A stretch of 64,000 nucleotides of DNA from Pelomonas caseinilytica (GTDB taxonomy: Bacteria; Pseudomonadota; Gammaproteobacteria; Burkholderiales; Burkholderiaceae_C), in the NCBI RefSeq assembly GCF_021353235.1, contig NZ_JAJTWT010000001.1:558001-622000 (forward strand), in the 5' to 3' direction. Every line of letters starts with the position of its first letter. Position 1 is the first letter of the stretch. The notes under the pieces were generated by a model. It did no database searches. It saw only the letters and a program-made list of their open reading frames with translations, and was not told the origin of the DNA. The translations under genes and the position numbers were made by a program. Shown here in pieces: positions 56,480-64,000 of the stretch.

Positions 56480-57103
56480 TCAGCCGCGGACCTTCTGGGC
56501 CGCCACCACGGCCTGGGTGCGCGAGTTGACGCCCAGGGCCTTGAGCACCGCGGCGACGTGGTCCTTGACGGTGTCGACGCTGACGCCGAGTTCGCGCGCA
56601 ATCAGCTTGTTCGACAAGCCCTGCGTCAGCAGGTGCAGCACGTCCTTCTGGCGCGGCGTCAGCGGCAGGCCGGCCCAGTCGGGCAGGGCCGGAATGGCGG
56701 ACGCCGGCGCCTCGTCCACGCGCGGCTTCAGCGGCGGGACGTAGGTGCCGCCGGCCAGCACGAGCTGCAGGGCCTGCACGAGGGTGTCCAGGTCGCTGCG
56801 CTCAGGCACGTAACCCACGGCCCCGGCCTCCAGCGCGTGCAGGGCGTCCTCGGCCTCGTCGCTGCCCGAGATGACGACGACCGGCAGCATCAGGTGATCG
56901 CGGCGCAGCTGCTGCAGCAACTCGAAGCCCCCCTCCACCCGCAGGTCCAGCAACACCAGACGGGGCAACGACGCCGCCAGCGCGGAGCGGGCCGCATCGA
57001 CGGTGTCGACGCCCTGGACCCGGGCGCCGGCGAAGTGCTGTTCGATCAGGCCGGTGAGCGCCGCACGCACCATCGGAAACGCGTCCACCAGAAGGAACCT
57101 CAT
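56480..57103 (-). CDS. NarL/LuxR-family response regulator
   Basis: 207 residues. A receiver domain (1-115) with phospho-acceptor Asp in VLLDLRVEGG; the usual switch lysine site reads GYVPERSD and lacks Lys. The C-terminal LuxR helix-turn-helix (about 145-205) has LTPRQKDVLHLLTQGLSNKLIARELGVSVDTVKDHV. No histidine kinase is nearby. A GTG at 57109 could also start it. Target unknown. Confidence 0.88.
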   Translation of the reverse strand: MRFLLVDAFPMVRAALTGLIEQHFAGARVQGVDTVDAARSALAASLPRLVLLDLRVEGGFELLQQLRRDHLMLPVVVISGSDEAEDALHALEAGAVGYVPERSDLDTLVQALQLVLAGGTYVPPLKPRVDEAPASAIPALPDWAGLPLTPRQKDVLHLLTQGLSNKLIARELGVSVDTVKDHVAAVLKALGVNSRTQAVVAAQKVRG

Positions 57104-57142
57104 CGACACCCAACCTCTATTCTTCGACGGCAGCCATGATAG

Positions 57143-57763
57143 TCAACGCAGGGCCGCGGCCAGCAGCGGACGCGCCCAGGCTGGCACCTCGGGCAGGGGC
57201 GCATGCGACATCACCCGCCCCTCCTGCATCTGCAGCAGCAGCACGGGCCGCGGCTTGCGGCCGGCACGCGGGTCGGCCTCGTGGCTGTTGTCGAACAGGC
57301 GCAGGCTGGCCAGGTGGGGCATCAGCCGGACGAGGTTGGCGCGGCTGGCGTCGAAGCGCTCGCGCACCTTGGCCTCGGGGATGTCGTGGCCGCCGGCCGC
57401 CACGCGCGCCTGGATGCGCCGCAGGTGCAGCTCCGGCGTGGCCAGGCCGGCGAACCAGACGTGCACGCGGGCACCGCCGCGGGCGCCGTCCAGCAGCAGC
57501 CGCGTGATGCTGGCGCCGCCCAGGGTCGTCTCGAAGGCATGGGTCAGACCCTCGGCCAGCGCCTTCTCCAGCGCCCGCCGGCCCAGCGTCCAGGCTAGGC
57601 CGTTGGCCTGCTCGGCGCTCAGGCCGGGCTGCTGGGCACGCAGCCGGGCGGCCCAGGCGTCGGGGTTGAAGAACTCCGCACCGGCAGCCTGGATGGCCGC
57701 ACCGCCCAGCGAACTCTTGCCGGCCCCGTTGACGCCGGCCAGCACGTAGAGAGTGGCCGGCAA
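57143..57763 (-). CDS. Zeta-toxin-like P-loop kinase, toxin of a Phd-linked module
   Basis: 206 residues. Walker A AGVNGAGKSS at the N-terminus and a zeta-toxin/UDP-GlcNAc-kinase-like arrangement (HAFETTLGGAS, then RVHVWFAGLATPELHLRRIQARV). Zeta toxins phosphorylate peptidoglycan precursors; homology is moderate, so this is an inference. The antitoxin-like gene lies immediately upstream on the same strand, with a 3-base gap. Confidence 0.75.
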   Translation of the reverse strand: MPATLYVLAGVNGAGKSSLGGAAIQAAGAEFFNPDAWAARLRAQQPGLSAEQANGLAWTLGRRALEKALAEGLTHAFETTLGGASITRLLLDGARGGARVHVWFAGLATPELHLRRIQARVAAGGHDIPEAKVRERFDASRANLVRLMPHLASLRLFDNSHEADPRAGRKPRPVLLLQMQEGRVMSHAPLPEVPAWARPLLAAALR

Positions 57764-57766
57764 GGC

Positions 57767-58120
57767 TCAGGCGGCCTTGCGGCGGGCCGGACGGGCGGCC
57801 CTGACGGCCGCGGCGGCGACGGCCTCCGGCGCCATCGCGAAGGCCTCCGCCAGCGCCCCGCCCTGCCCTTGCATGCGGGCCAGCATGGCGTCGAACTCGC
57901 TACCGAGGGCGCCGAGGTCAGGCTCCGCGGCCCGCTGCAGCTCGCGATAGCGCTCGACCGACATCAGCACGAAGGCCGGCTGGTCGTGCTTGGTGATCAG
58001 CACGGCGCCATGGGCCGCCACGGCGCGGCCCACCTTCTGGATGCCGGCAACGAGCTGGGTCGCCGAGACGCTGGGCAGCGGGTCGGTCAGGGCGGCGTCG
58101 GGAAGGGCGGCCATGGGCAT
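57767..58120 (-). CDS. Phd/YefM-type antitoxin
   Basis: 117 residues with a Phd/YefM-like N-terminal DNA-binding fold (SATQLVAGIQKVGRAVAAHGAVLITKHDQPAFVLMSVERYREL, about 20-62). The C-terminal Ala/Arg-rich tail could wrap the toxin. Starts at 58120 after AGGAGAC. Upstream sequence (58141-58171) is AT-rich with TTTTCTG repeats, a likely autoregulated promoter. Confidence 0.8.
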   Translation of the reverse strand: MPMAALPDAALTDPLPSVSATQLVAGIQKVGRAVAAHGAVLITKHDQPAFVLMSVERYRELQRAAEPDLGALGSEFDAMLARMQGQGGALAEAFAMAPEAVAAAAVRAARPARRKAA

Positions 58121-58191
58121 GTCTCCTGAGTGAGGCCCAATTTTGCCCTTTTTCCAGAAAATACAGAAAACCCCTGTCGGCGGCTCGAGGG

Positions 58192-60954
58192 TCAGTGGGC
58201 CTCTTCCCAGTTGGCGCCCACGCCCACCTCGGCCAGCAGCGGCACCTTCAGCGCCGCCACGCCGGCCATCAGCCGTGGCACCTCGGTCCGCATCCAGTCG
58301 ATCTCCGCCTCCGGCACCTCGAAGACGAGTTCGTCGTGCACCTGCATGACGATGCGGGCCGCCTTGCCGGCCCGGTCGAGCTCGGCCTGCACGGCCAGCA
58401 TGGCCAACTTGATGAGGTCGGCCGCCGTGCCCTGCATGGGCGCGTTGATGGCCTGGCGCTCGGCGCCGGCCCGGCGTGCGCCGTTGCCGCCGCGGATCTC
58501 GGGCAGGTAGATGCGGCGGCCGAACAGCGTCTCCACATAACCGCGCTCCGCTGCGGAGGCCTTGGTCTCGTCCATGTAGCGCTTCACCCCGGCGAAGCGG
58601 GTGAAGTAGCGGTCGATGTAGTCCTTGGCCGCCTTCTGCTCGATGCCCAGGGCCGAGGCCAGGCCGAAGGCCCCCATGCCGTAGATCAGGCCGAAGTTGA
58701 TGGTCTTGGCATAACGCCGCTGCTCGCTGGAGACCTCGTCCAGCGGGGTACCGAAGACCTCGCTCGCCGTGGCGCGGTGCACGTCCTGGCCCTCCTGGAA
58801 GGCGCGCAGCAGGCCCGGGTCCTCGCTGATGTGGGCCATGATGCGCAGCTCGATCTGGGAGTAGTCTGCGCTGACGATGCGGCAGCCCTCGGGCGCGATG
58901 AAGGCCTCGCGCACGCGCCGGCCCTCGGCCGTGCGGATGGGGATGTTCTGCAGATTGGGCTCGTTGCTGGACAGCCGCCCGGTCACGGCCACGGCCTGCG
59001 CGTAGTTGGTGTGCACGCGCCCCGTGCGGGCGTTGACCTGCAGCGGCAGCTTGTCGGTGTAGGTGCTCTTGAGCTTGGACAGCCCGCGATGCTCCAGGAT
59101 CTTGGCAGGCAGCGGGAAGTCGGCGGCCAGCTCGGTCAGCACCTCCTCGTCGGTCGAGGGCGCGCCCGTGGCGGTCTTCTTGATGACGGGCAGGCCGAGC
59201 TTGCCGAACAGCATGTCGCCGATCTGCTTGGGGCTGCCGATGTTGAAGGGCTGGCCGGCGATGTCGTAGCACTGCTGCTCCAGCAGCACGAGGCGCTGGC
59301 CGATCTCGTGGCTTTGCAGCTTGAGCTTCTCCGAGTCGATCAGCACGCCGTGGCGCTCGATGCGCGCCAGCAGCTCGGCGGTCGGGATCTCGATGTCGCG
59401 GTAGATGCGCGTCAGCCCGGCGTCGGCCTCGATGAGCGGCCACAGCACCTGATGCAGGTGCAGGCACATCTCCGAGTCCTCGCCGGAGTAGGTCGTCGCC
59501 CGCGCCACGTCCACCTGCGAGAAGGGGATCTGGTGCACGCCCTTGCCGCAGAGGTCCTCGTAGCTCAGGCCCTTGCGGCCGAGGTGGCGCTCGGCCAGGG
59601 CCTCGAGGTTGTGGGTCTTGTGGGCCTCCAGCACATAACTCTGCAGCAGGGTGTCATGCTGGACGCCCGCGAGCCGGATGCCGTGGTTGGCCAGCACATG
59701 GCGGTCGTACTTGAGGTTCTGACCGATCTTCTTGGCCGACTCATCCTCCAGCCAGGGCCTGAGGCGCGCCAGCACCTCGTCCAGCGGCAACTGCTCAGGC
59801 GCGTCAGGGCCGGCATGGGCCAGGGGCACGTAGGCGGCCTCGCCCGGCTTGTCGGCGAAGGAGATGCCGACGATGCGCGCCGCCATCGGGTCAAGGGAAT
59901 CGGTCTCGGTGTCCAGCGCCACCAGCGGCGCTGCATGCAGGCGCGCCAGCCAGGCTTCCAGCTGGTCCATGCGCAGGATGGTCTCGTAACGGCCCGCCTC
60001 GCCGGCGGACGGCGCAGCCGGCGAGGCCTCGTCGAAAAGGCCAGGCCCGGCCGAGGGCGGCGCCTTGGGCTGGACGGCAAGGGCATCGCCGGTCAGCTCC
60101 TGCAGCCAGGCCTTGAAGCCGTTGCGTGCATAGAACTCGCCCAGCGCCGCCTTGTCGGGTTCGCGGAAGGCGAGTTCGTCGAGCTTGGGCCAGCCGGGGA
60201 CGTGCTCGGCCAGCTCGCAGTCCACCTTCACGGTGACCAGCTTGCGGCCCATCGGCAGCCAGTCCAGCGCGGCGCGCAGGTTCTCGCCGGCCTTGCCCTT
60301 GATGGCGGAGGCCGCCGCGATGACACCGTCCAGCGACCCGTACTCGGCGATCCACTTGGCCGCCGTCTTCGGGCCGACACCGGCCACGCCCGGCACGTTG
60401 TCCACCGTGTCGCCCATCAGCGTGAGGTAGTCGACGATGCGCCCGGGCGGCACGCCGAACTTGGCCAGCACGCCGGCTTCGTCCAGGCGCTCGTTGCTCA
60501 TCGTGTTGATGAGCTCCACGTCGGCGTTGACGAGCTGGGAGAGGTCCTTGTCGCCGGTCGAGACGATGATGCGGTGGCCCTCGCGCGCACCGATGCAGCA
60601 CAGCGTGCCGATGACGTCGTCGGCCTCCACGCCCGGCACCACCAGCGTCGGCCAGCCCAGCAGCTGGACGACCTCGTGGATGGGCTCGATCTGGGCGCGC
60701 AGCTCCGGCGGCATGGGCGAGCGCTGGGCCTTGTACTCCGGATACCACTCGTCGCGGAAGGTCTTGCCGGGTGCATCGAACACGCAGACGGCATGCTCGG
60801 CGCCGACGTCGGTCTGCAGCTTCTTGAGCATGGCCACCATGCCGCGCACCGCGCCGGTGGGCTGGCCCTCGGGGCCGCGCAGGTCGGGCATGGCATGGAA
60901 GGCGCGGTAGAGGTAGCTGGAGCCATCGACCAGCAGCATGATGGGTTTACTCAT
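58192..60954 (-). CDS. polA: DNA polymerase I
   Basis: 920 residues. The N-terminal 5'-3' exonuclease is present (LLVDGSSYLYRAFHAM, then STGDKDLSQLVN, GDTVDNVPGVAGVGPKTA). The 3'-5' proofreading domain keeps its acidic motif DTETDS. Polymerase motifs are SADYSQIELR (A), the O-helix region RRYAKTINFGLIYG (B), and VHDELVFEVP (C). Full-length repair and replication polymerase. Next to DUF2782 and thrB, as in many Betaproteobacteria. Confidence 0.98.
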   Translation of the reverse strand: MSKPIMLLVDGSSYLYRAFHAMPDLRGPEGQPTGAVRGMVAMLKKLQTDVGAEHAVCVFDAPGKTFRDEWYPEYKAQRSPMPPELRAQIEPIHEVVQLLGWPTLVVPGVEADDVIGTLCCIGAREGHRIIVSTGDKDLSQLVNADVELINTMSNERLDEAGVLAKFGVPPGRIVDYLTLMGDTVDNVPGVAGVGPKTAAKWIAEYGSLDGVIAAASAIKGKAGENLRAALDWLPMGRKLVTVKVDCELAEHVPGWPKLDELAFREPDKAALGEFYARNGFKAWLQELTGDALAVQPKAPPSAGPGLFDEASPAAPSAGEAGRYETILRMDQLEAWLARLHAAPLVALDTETDSLDPMAARIVGISFADKPGEAAYVPLAHAGPDAPEQLPLDEVLARLRPWLEDESAKKIGQNLKYDRHVLANHGIRLAGVQHDTLLQSYVLEAHKTHNLEALAERHLGRKGLSYEDLCGKGVHQIPFSQVDVARATTYSGEDSEMCLHLHQVLWPLIEADAGLTRIYRDIEIPTAELLARIERHGVLIDSEKLKLQSHEIGQRLVLLEQQCYDIAGQPFNIGSPKQIGDMLFGKLGLPVIKKTATGAPSTDEEVLTELAADFPLPAKILEHRGLSKLKSTYTDKLPLQVNARTGRVHTNYAQAVAVTGRLSSNEPNLQNIPIRTAEGRRVREAFIAPEGCRIVSADYSQIELRIMAHISEDPGLLRAFQEGQDVHRATASEVFGTPLDEVSSEQRRYAKTINFGLIYGMGAFGLASALGIEQKAAKDYIDRYFTRFAGVKRYMDETKASAAERGYVETLFGRRIYLPEIRGGNGARRAGAERQAINAPMQGTAADLIKLAMLAVQAELDRAGKAARIVMQVHDELVFEVPEAEIDWMRTEVPRLMAGVAALKVPLLAEVGVGANWEEAH

Positions 60955-61009
60955 GGCAAGGGATTGTCCAGGAGCCGGGCCGGGCCTGCCGCCTAGAATC
61001 GGCAGCATC

Positions 61010-61303
61010 ATGCGCCGTCTTGCCGCCCCCCTGCTGTTGGCCGCCCTCTGCGGTGCCGCCCTTGCCGACCCGCCGCCCGAGCCCAAGGTCGAACGCAACG
61101 TCGCCGAGGACGACCAGGTCCGCATCGAGGAGCTGCGCGTGCGCGGCGAGACCCGCAAGGTCACGGTCAAGAACAAGAAGACCAAGGCGCCGGACTACGA
61201 GATCGTCGTCAACGACGCGGGGCGCGAGTCGGCCGGCGGCACAGGCACCGGGCTGAGCAAGAGCGGCTCGGGCACGCGGGTCTGGCGAGTCCTCAACTTC
61301 TGA
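61010..61303 (+). CDS. DUF2782 family exported protein
   Basis: 97 residues with a signal peptide (MRRLAAPLLLAALCGAALA). A short beta-rich DUF2782 domain follows (QVRIEELRVRGETRKVTVKNKKTKAPDYEIVVND). Function unknown. Divergent from polA and upstream of thrB on the same strand, a conserved arrangement. Confidence 0.85.
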   Translation: MRRLAAPLLLAALCGAALADPPPEPKVERNVAEDDQVRIEELRVRGETRKVTVKNKKTKAPDYEIVVNDAGRESAGGTGTGLSKSGSGTRVWRVLNF

Positions 61304-61340
61304 TCCCGCGCGGCCCTCGGGGTCGCCTTCCAGACCTTTC

Positions 61341-62351
61341 ATGGCCGTATTCACCGAAGTCAGCCCCGCCCAGGCGCAAGCCCTGCTGGACCATCTCGAG
61401 CTGGGGCAGCTCAGTTCCCTGCGCGGCATCGGCGCCGGCATCGAGAACACCAACTACTTCGTCGACTGCACACGCGACGATCACCTGCACCGTTATGTGC
61501 TCACCCTCTTCGAGCGCCTGACGGCCGAGCAGTTGCCCTTCTACCTGCGGCTGATGCAGCACCTGGCCAGGCGCGGCGTGCCGGTGCCCGAGCCGCACGC
61601 CGACCGCAGCGGCGAGATCCTCTTCGAGGTGGCCGGCAAGCCCGCCGCCATCGTCGACCGCCTGCACGGCGGCCACCAACTGGCGCCCGACGCCTTCCAC
61701 TGCCAGCAGGTCGGCGCGACGCTGGCCCGCATGCACCTGGCCGGGCGCGACTTCCCTCTGCACCAGCCCAACCTGCGCGGCCTGGCCTGGTGGCGGGAGG
61801 TGGTGCCGCAACTGCTGCCTTTCCTCGAGCCCGGGCAGGCCGAGCTGCTGCGCAGCGAGCTAGCCTACCAGGAGCAGCTGGCGGCATCGCCCCTCTATGC
61901 CGAGCTGCTGAGGGACTGCTCCGGTCCCATCCACGCCGACCTCTTCCGCGACAACGTCATGTTCGAGCCGGGCGAAGGCCCGGGGCGCGAGCGGCTCACC
62001 GGCTTCTTCGACTTCTACTTCGCCGGCGTCGACACCTGGCTGTTCGACCTGGCCGTCTGCCTGAACGACTGGTGCATCGACCTGGCGGACGGCCGCCTCG
62101 TCGAGGACAGGGCGGCGGCCTTCGTCGCCGCCTACGAGGGCGTCAGGCCGCTGACCGGCGCCGAGCATCGCCTGCTGCCGGCCCTGATGCGCGCGGCGGC
62201 GCTGCGCTTCTGGGTGTCGCGGCTGTTCGACCTGCACCTGCCGCGCGAGGCCAGCCTGCTCAAGGCCCACGACCCGCGCCACTTCGAGCGCGTGCTGCGC
62301 CAACGCATCGCCAGGCCCTGGCATGCCCTGCATGGCGGAGCGGCTGAATGA
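61341..62351 (+). CDS. thrB: Homoserine kinase type II (APH fold)
   Basis: 336 residues. It phosphorylates homoserine in threonine synthesis. APH-fold motifs are GIENTNYFVDC, the Brenner-like HADLFRDNVMF (catalytic Asp) and FFDFYFAGVDTWLFDLA. Of the APH-type ThrB family used by many Betaproteobacteria, unlike the GHMP enzyme of E. coli. Neighbours DUF2782 and BPSS1780 fit the usual synteny. Confidence 0.95.
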   Translation: MAVFTEVSPAQAQALLDHLELGQLSSLRGIGAGIENTNYFVDCTRDDHLHRYVLTLFERLTAEQLPFYLRLMQHLARRGVPVPEPHADRSGEILFEVAGKPAAIVDRLHGGHQLAPDAFHCQQVGATLARMHLAGRDFPLHQPNLRGLAWWREVVPQLLPFLEPGQAELLRSELAYQEQLAASPLYAELLRDCSGPIHADLFRDNVMFEPGEGPGRERLTGFFDFYFAGVDTWLFDLAVCLNDWCIDLADGRLVEDRAAAFVAAYEGVRPLTGAEHRLLPALMRAAALRFWVSRLFDLHLPREASLLKAHDPRHFERVLRQRIARPWHALHGGAAE

Positions 62352-62433
62352 GCCGCGCCGCGCCGGCCCGCCCCAGGCAAGCGGCCATTCCCCCGGGGGA
62401 TCGCGCGATGCATGCATCGCGCGAGGGTCTGGC
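62352..62433 (+). repeat. REP-like intergenic repeat before the BPSS1780 gene
   Basis: Front half GCCGCGCCGGCCCGCCCCAG resembles the livF element (GCCGCGCCGGGCCGCCCCAA). It then has CCCCCGGGGG and the perfect palindrome TCGCGCGATGCATGCATCGCGCGA's 24 bases at 62401-62424. It fills the gap between thrB and the next gene. Confidence 0.7.
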
Positions 62434-63261
62434 ATGACCATGCAGTTGCACCTCCAGCAGGTGCCGGCCCGTAACGGCCGGCTATGGATACGCCACGGCT
62501 TCAAGGTCTTCCAGCGCCAGCCCTGGGCCTTCTCGATGGGCATCCTCACGCTGTCGCTGTGCTCCAAGCTGCTCATCCTGGTGCTGCCGGGCCTCGGCAC
62601 GGCGCTGCTGCTGGCGGTCATGCCCCTGGTCTCGCTGGGCTTCATGCTCGCCACCCACCTGACGCTGCAGCGCAAGCGGCCCGACGTCGCCACCTTCCTG
62701 AGCCCGCTGCGCCTGACGCCCGAACGCAGCCGCCGCCAGCTGCTGCTGTGCCTGCTCTACCTCGTCGGCATCTCGGCCGTCATGGGCCTGGCCTACTGGA
62801 TCGACGGGGGCAGCTCCGAGCGACTGCAGGAGCTGATGGCCGCCGGCAAGGACAAGGACGCCATCGACGCCGCGGCGACCGATCCGCGCCTGGTCTGGAG
62901 CGGGCTGACCTTCGGCCTGGGCATGCTGGCCCTGTCGGTGCCCTTCTGGCATGCGCCCGCCCTCGTGCACTGGGGCGGCCAGGGCGTGGCCCAGGCGCTG
63001 TTCTCCAGCACCCTGGCCCTGTGGCGCAACAAGACGGCCTTCCTGCTCAACGGGCTGCTCTGGGGCGCCCTCATCGCCGGCTGGTTCGCCGCGATGCTGC
63101 TGCTGGCCGGCATGCTCGGCCTGGCCCTGGACCCCGCCCTGGCCCTGCAGATCACCGGGCTGATGCTGTCGCCGGTCTACTACGCGTCGCTGTACTTCAC
63201 ATTCGTCGACTGCTTCATGTTCGGCGCGCCGAGCGACGTGCTGAGCCGCACCGACGCCTAA
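62434..63261 (+). CDS. BPSS1780-family membrane protein
   Basis: 275 residues with about six membrane spans. The conserved opening (LHLQQVPARNGRLWIRHGFKVFQRQPWAF) and the C-terminal YFTFVDCFMFG fit the BPSS1780 family. Function unknown. Placed after thrB; its 3' end overlaps the convergent thioesterase gene by four bases. Confidence 0.85.
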   Translation: MTMQLHLQQVPARNGRLWIRHGFKVFQRQPWAFSMGILTLSLCSKLLILVLPGLGTALLLAVMPLVSLGFMLATHLTLQRKRPDVATFLSPLRLTPERSRRQLLLCLLYLVGISAVMGLAYWIDGGSSERLQELMAAGKDKDAIDAAATDPRLVWSGLTFGLGMLALSVPFWHAPALVHWGGQGVAQALFSSTLALWRNKTAFLLNGLLWGALIAGWFAAMLLLAGMLGLALDPALALQITGLMLSPVYYASLYFTFVDCFMFGAPSDVLSRTDA

Positions 63262-63677
63262 CGCTGCGGCGGGATGGCGTAGGTGCCCACGGCGTGGGCG
63301 ACGGGCTCCTCCTCGCCTTCCGAGCTGATCCACACCTCGCCCACGGCCAGCGACTTGCCCAGCTTCATGAGCCGGCAGCGGGCGATGACGCGGCGGTCGG
63401 CCCGCGGCTTGCGCAGGAAGTTCACCGTCAGGCTGGTCGTCACCGCCAGCGGCACGATGCCCACGCGGGCCAGGATGGCGACGTAGAGGGCCACGTCGGC
63501 CAACGTCATCATCACTGGGCCCGACACCGTGCCCCCAGGCCGCAGTTCGGTCTCGCCGATCGGGTGGGCCATGACGACACCGTCGTCATCGATGGCTTCC
63601 AGCGTGCAGCGAGTCTGCGGGAACTCGGCCTTCAGGAAGGCGTCGAGCTCCGCCTGGGTGGGGCGGGGATCGGTCAT
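63258..63677 (-). CDS. PaaI-family hotdog-fold thioesterase
   Basis: 139 residues. The hotdog helix and active-site region are readable (GGTVSGPVMMTLADVALYVAI, then TTSLTVNFLRKPRADRRVIARCRLMKLGKSLAVGEV). Hydrolyses an acyl-CoA, substrate unknown. Start at 63677 is chosen because the frame upstream is not family-like. Divergent from the methyltransferase gene. Confidence 0.88.
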   Translation of the reverse strand: MTDPRPTQAELDAFLKAEFPQTRCTLEAIDDDGVVMAHPIGETELRPGGTVSGPVMMTLADVALYVAILARVGIVPLAVTTSLTVNFLRKPRADRRVIARCRLMKLGKSLAVGEVWISSEGEEEPVAHAVGTYAIPPQR

Positions 63678-63741
63678 GGCGAATTTGCAAGCAATTGCGA
63701 AGGCAGCGGCGGCGAGCCTAGCATCGCCCCAGAATCGGCCC

Positions 63742-64000
63742 ATGGACCTCGACGACCGGGGCTTCACGGGCTCCGTCCCCCAGCTCTACGAGCGCTACAT
63801 GGTGCCGCTGATCTTCGAACCCTATGCGGTCGACCTGGCGGCACGCGCCGCTGCGTTGCGCCCCACCCAGGTGCTGGAGATCGCCGCCGGCACCGGCATG
63901 CTGACGCGCCGCCTCGCGGCCGAGCTGCCCCCGCAGACCGATATCGTCGCCAGCGACCTCAACGCCACCATGCTCGACATGGCCGCGACGCTGGGCACCG
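63742..64000 (+). CDS. Class I SAM-dependent methyltransferase, 5' part
   Basis: Open from the ATG at 63742 to the window edge (86 complete codons). Motif I VLEIAAGTGMLTRRLA binds S-adenosylmethionine, and ASDLNATMLDMA is motif II with its acidic residue. The substrate cannot be told from this part. The gene continues beyond the window. Confidence 0.9.
   Translation, partial: MDLDDRGFTGSVPQLYERYMVPLIFEPYAVDLAARAAALRPTQVLEIAAGTGMLTRRLAAELPPQTDIVASDLNATMLDMAATLGT

Noticed and set aside
58160-58169. AATACAGAAA before the antitoxin gene as a third GbsR-type operator
   Set aside because: Shares ten bases with operator 1 but not the ATTTC-N7-ACAGAAAT arrangement; AT-rich promoter DNA makes chance likely.

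Overview
The window is a 64 kb stretch of very GC-rich chromosome (coding regions close to 70% G+C) from a member of the Burkholderiales, most likely of the Rubrivivax/Roseateles/Leptothrix/Mitsuaria type. The reasons are gene order and family membership: selO-msrB-yciB-bolA-ppiC, polA beside a DUF2782 gene, thrB and a BPSS1780-family gene, a class I phaCAB operon, and glnA-DUF4124-ntrB-ntrC. There is no prophage, insertion sequence, integron, CRISPR array, rRNA or recognisable tRNA. Genes are tightly packed and many neighbours share 4-base ATGA overlaps. No intergenic gap exceeds 300 bases.

Layout. 1-4.2 kb: 3' part of a proton pyrophosphatase, a J-domain-like protein, and an ECF41 sigma factor with a carboxymuconolactone-decarboxylase partner, each behind a matching ECF41 promoter. 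4.2-8.5 kb: a TIGR02999-type sigma factor, a large Ser/Thr kinase and a small unknown protein, then a degenerate GGDEF protein. 8.5-15.6 kb: an acyl-CoA ligase plus livKHMGF uptake operon. 15.8-19.4 kb: redox repair, septation and folding genes. 19.5-24.5 kb: ybbA/tesA, a FecR/DUF6600-type protein with Gln/Arg repeats, def and a metallo-beta-lactamase-fold enzyme. 24.5-35 kb: a nitrogen block with nirBD, nirC, a phosphatase-kinase protein, ntrC, ntrB and glnA. 35-40.6 kb: cinA-like, membrane, deacetylase and beta-propeller genes and an AIM24-like protein. 40.7-43.5 kb: a GbsR/MarR regulator and a four-gene membrane/redox operon that share an operator sequence. 43.6-47.3 kb: phaCAB. 47.4-50.6 kb: pgeF, maiA, a NUDIX hydrolase and small genes. 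50.7-56.5 kb: purine catabolism (guaD, xdhAB) and an amidase lipoprotein. 56.5-58.1 kb: a response regulator and a Phd/zeta-like toxin-antitoxin pair. 58.2-64 kb: polA, DUF2782, thrB, a BPSS1780-family protein, a thioesterase and the start of a methyltransferase.

The strongest theme is nitrogen and carbon control. Sigma-54-like -24/-12 elements are readable upstream of glnA, nirB and phaC, and ntrBC lies in the same window. The nirB leader also carries two AACGGC hexaloop hairpins and an intrinsic-terminator hairpin, the layout expected for an ANTAR (NasT/NasR-type) antiterminator. The phaC site suggests that polyhydroxybutyrate synthesis is wired directly to nitrogen status. These are pattern-based inferences and have not been tested.

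Other notable signals are the paired ECF41 promoters, the repeated ATTTC-N7-ACAGAAAT operator around the GbsR-type regulator, short intergenic repeats that end with a Shine-Dalgarno sequence directly before a start codon, and a widespread-looking CACAGAG palindrome between nirB and nirD.
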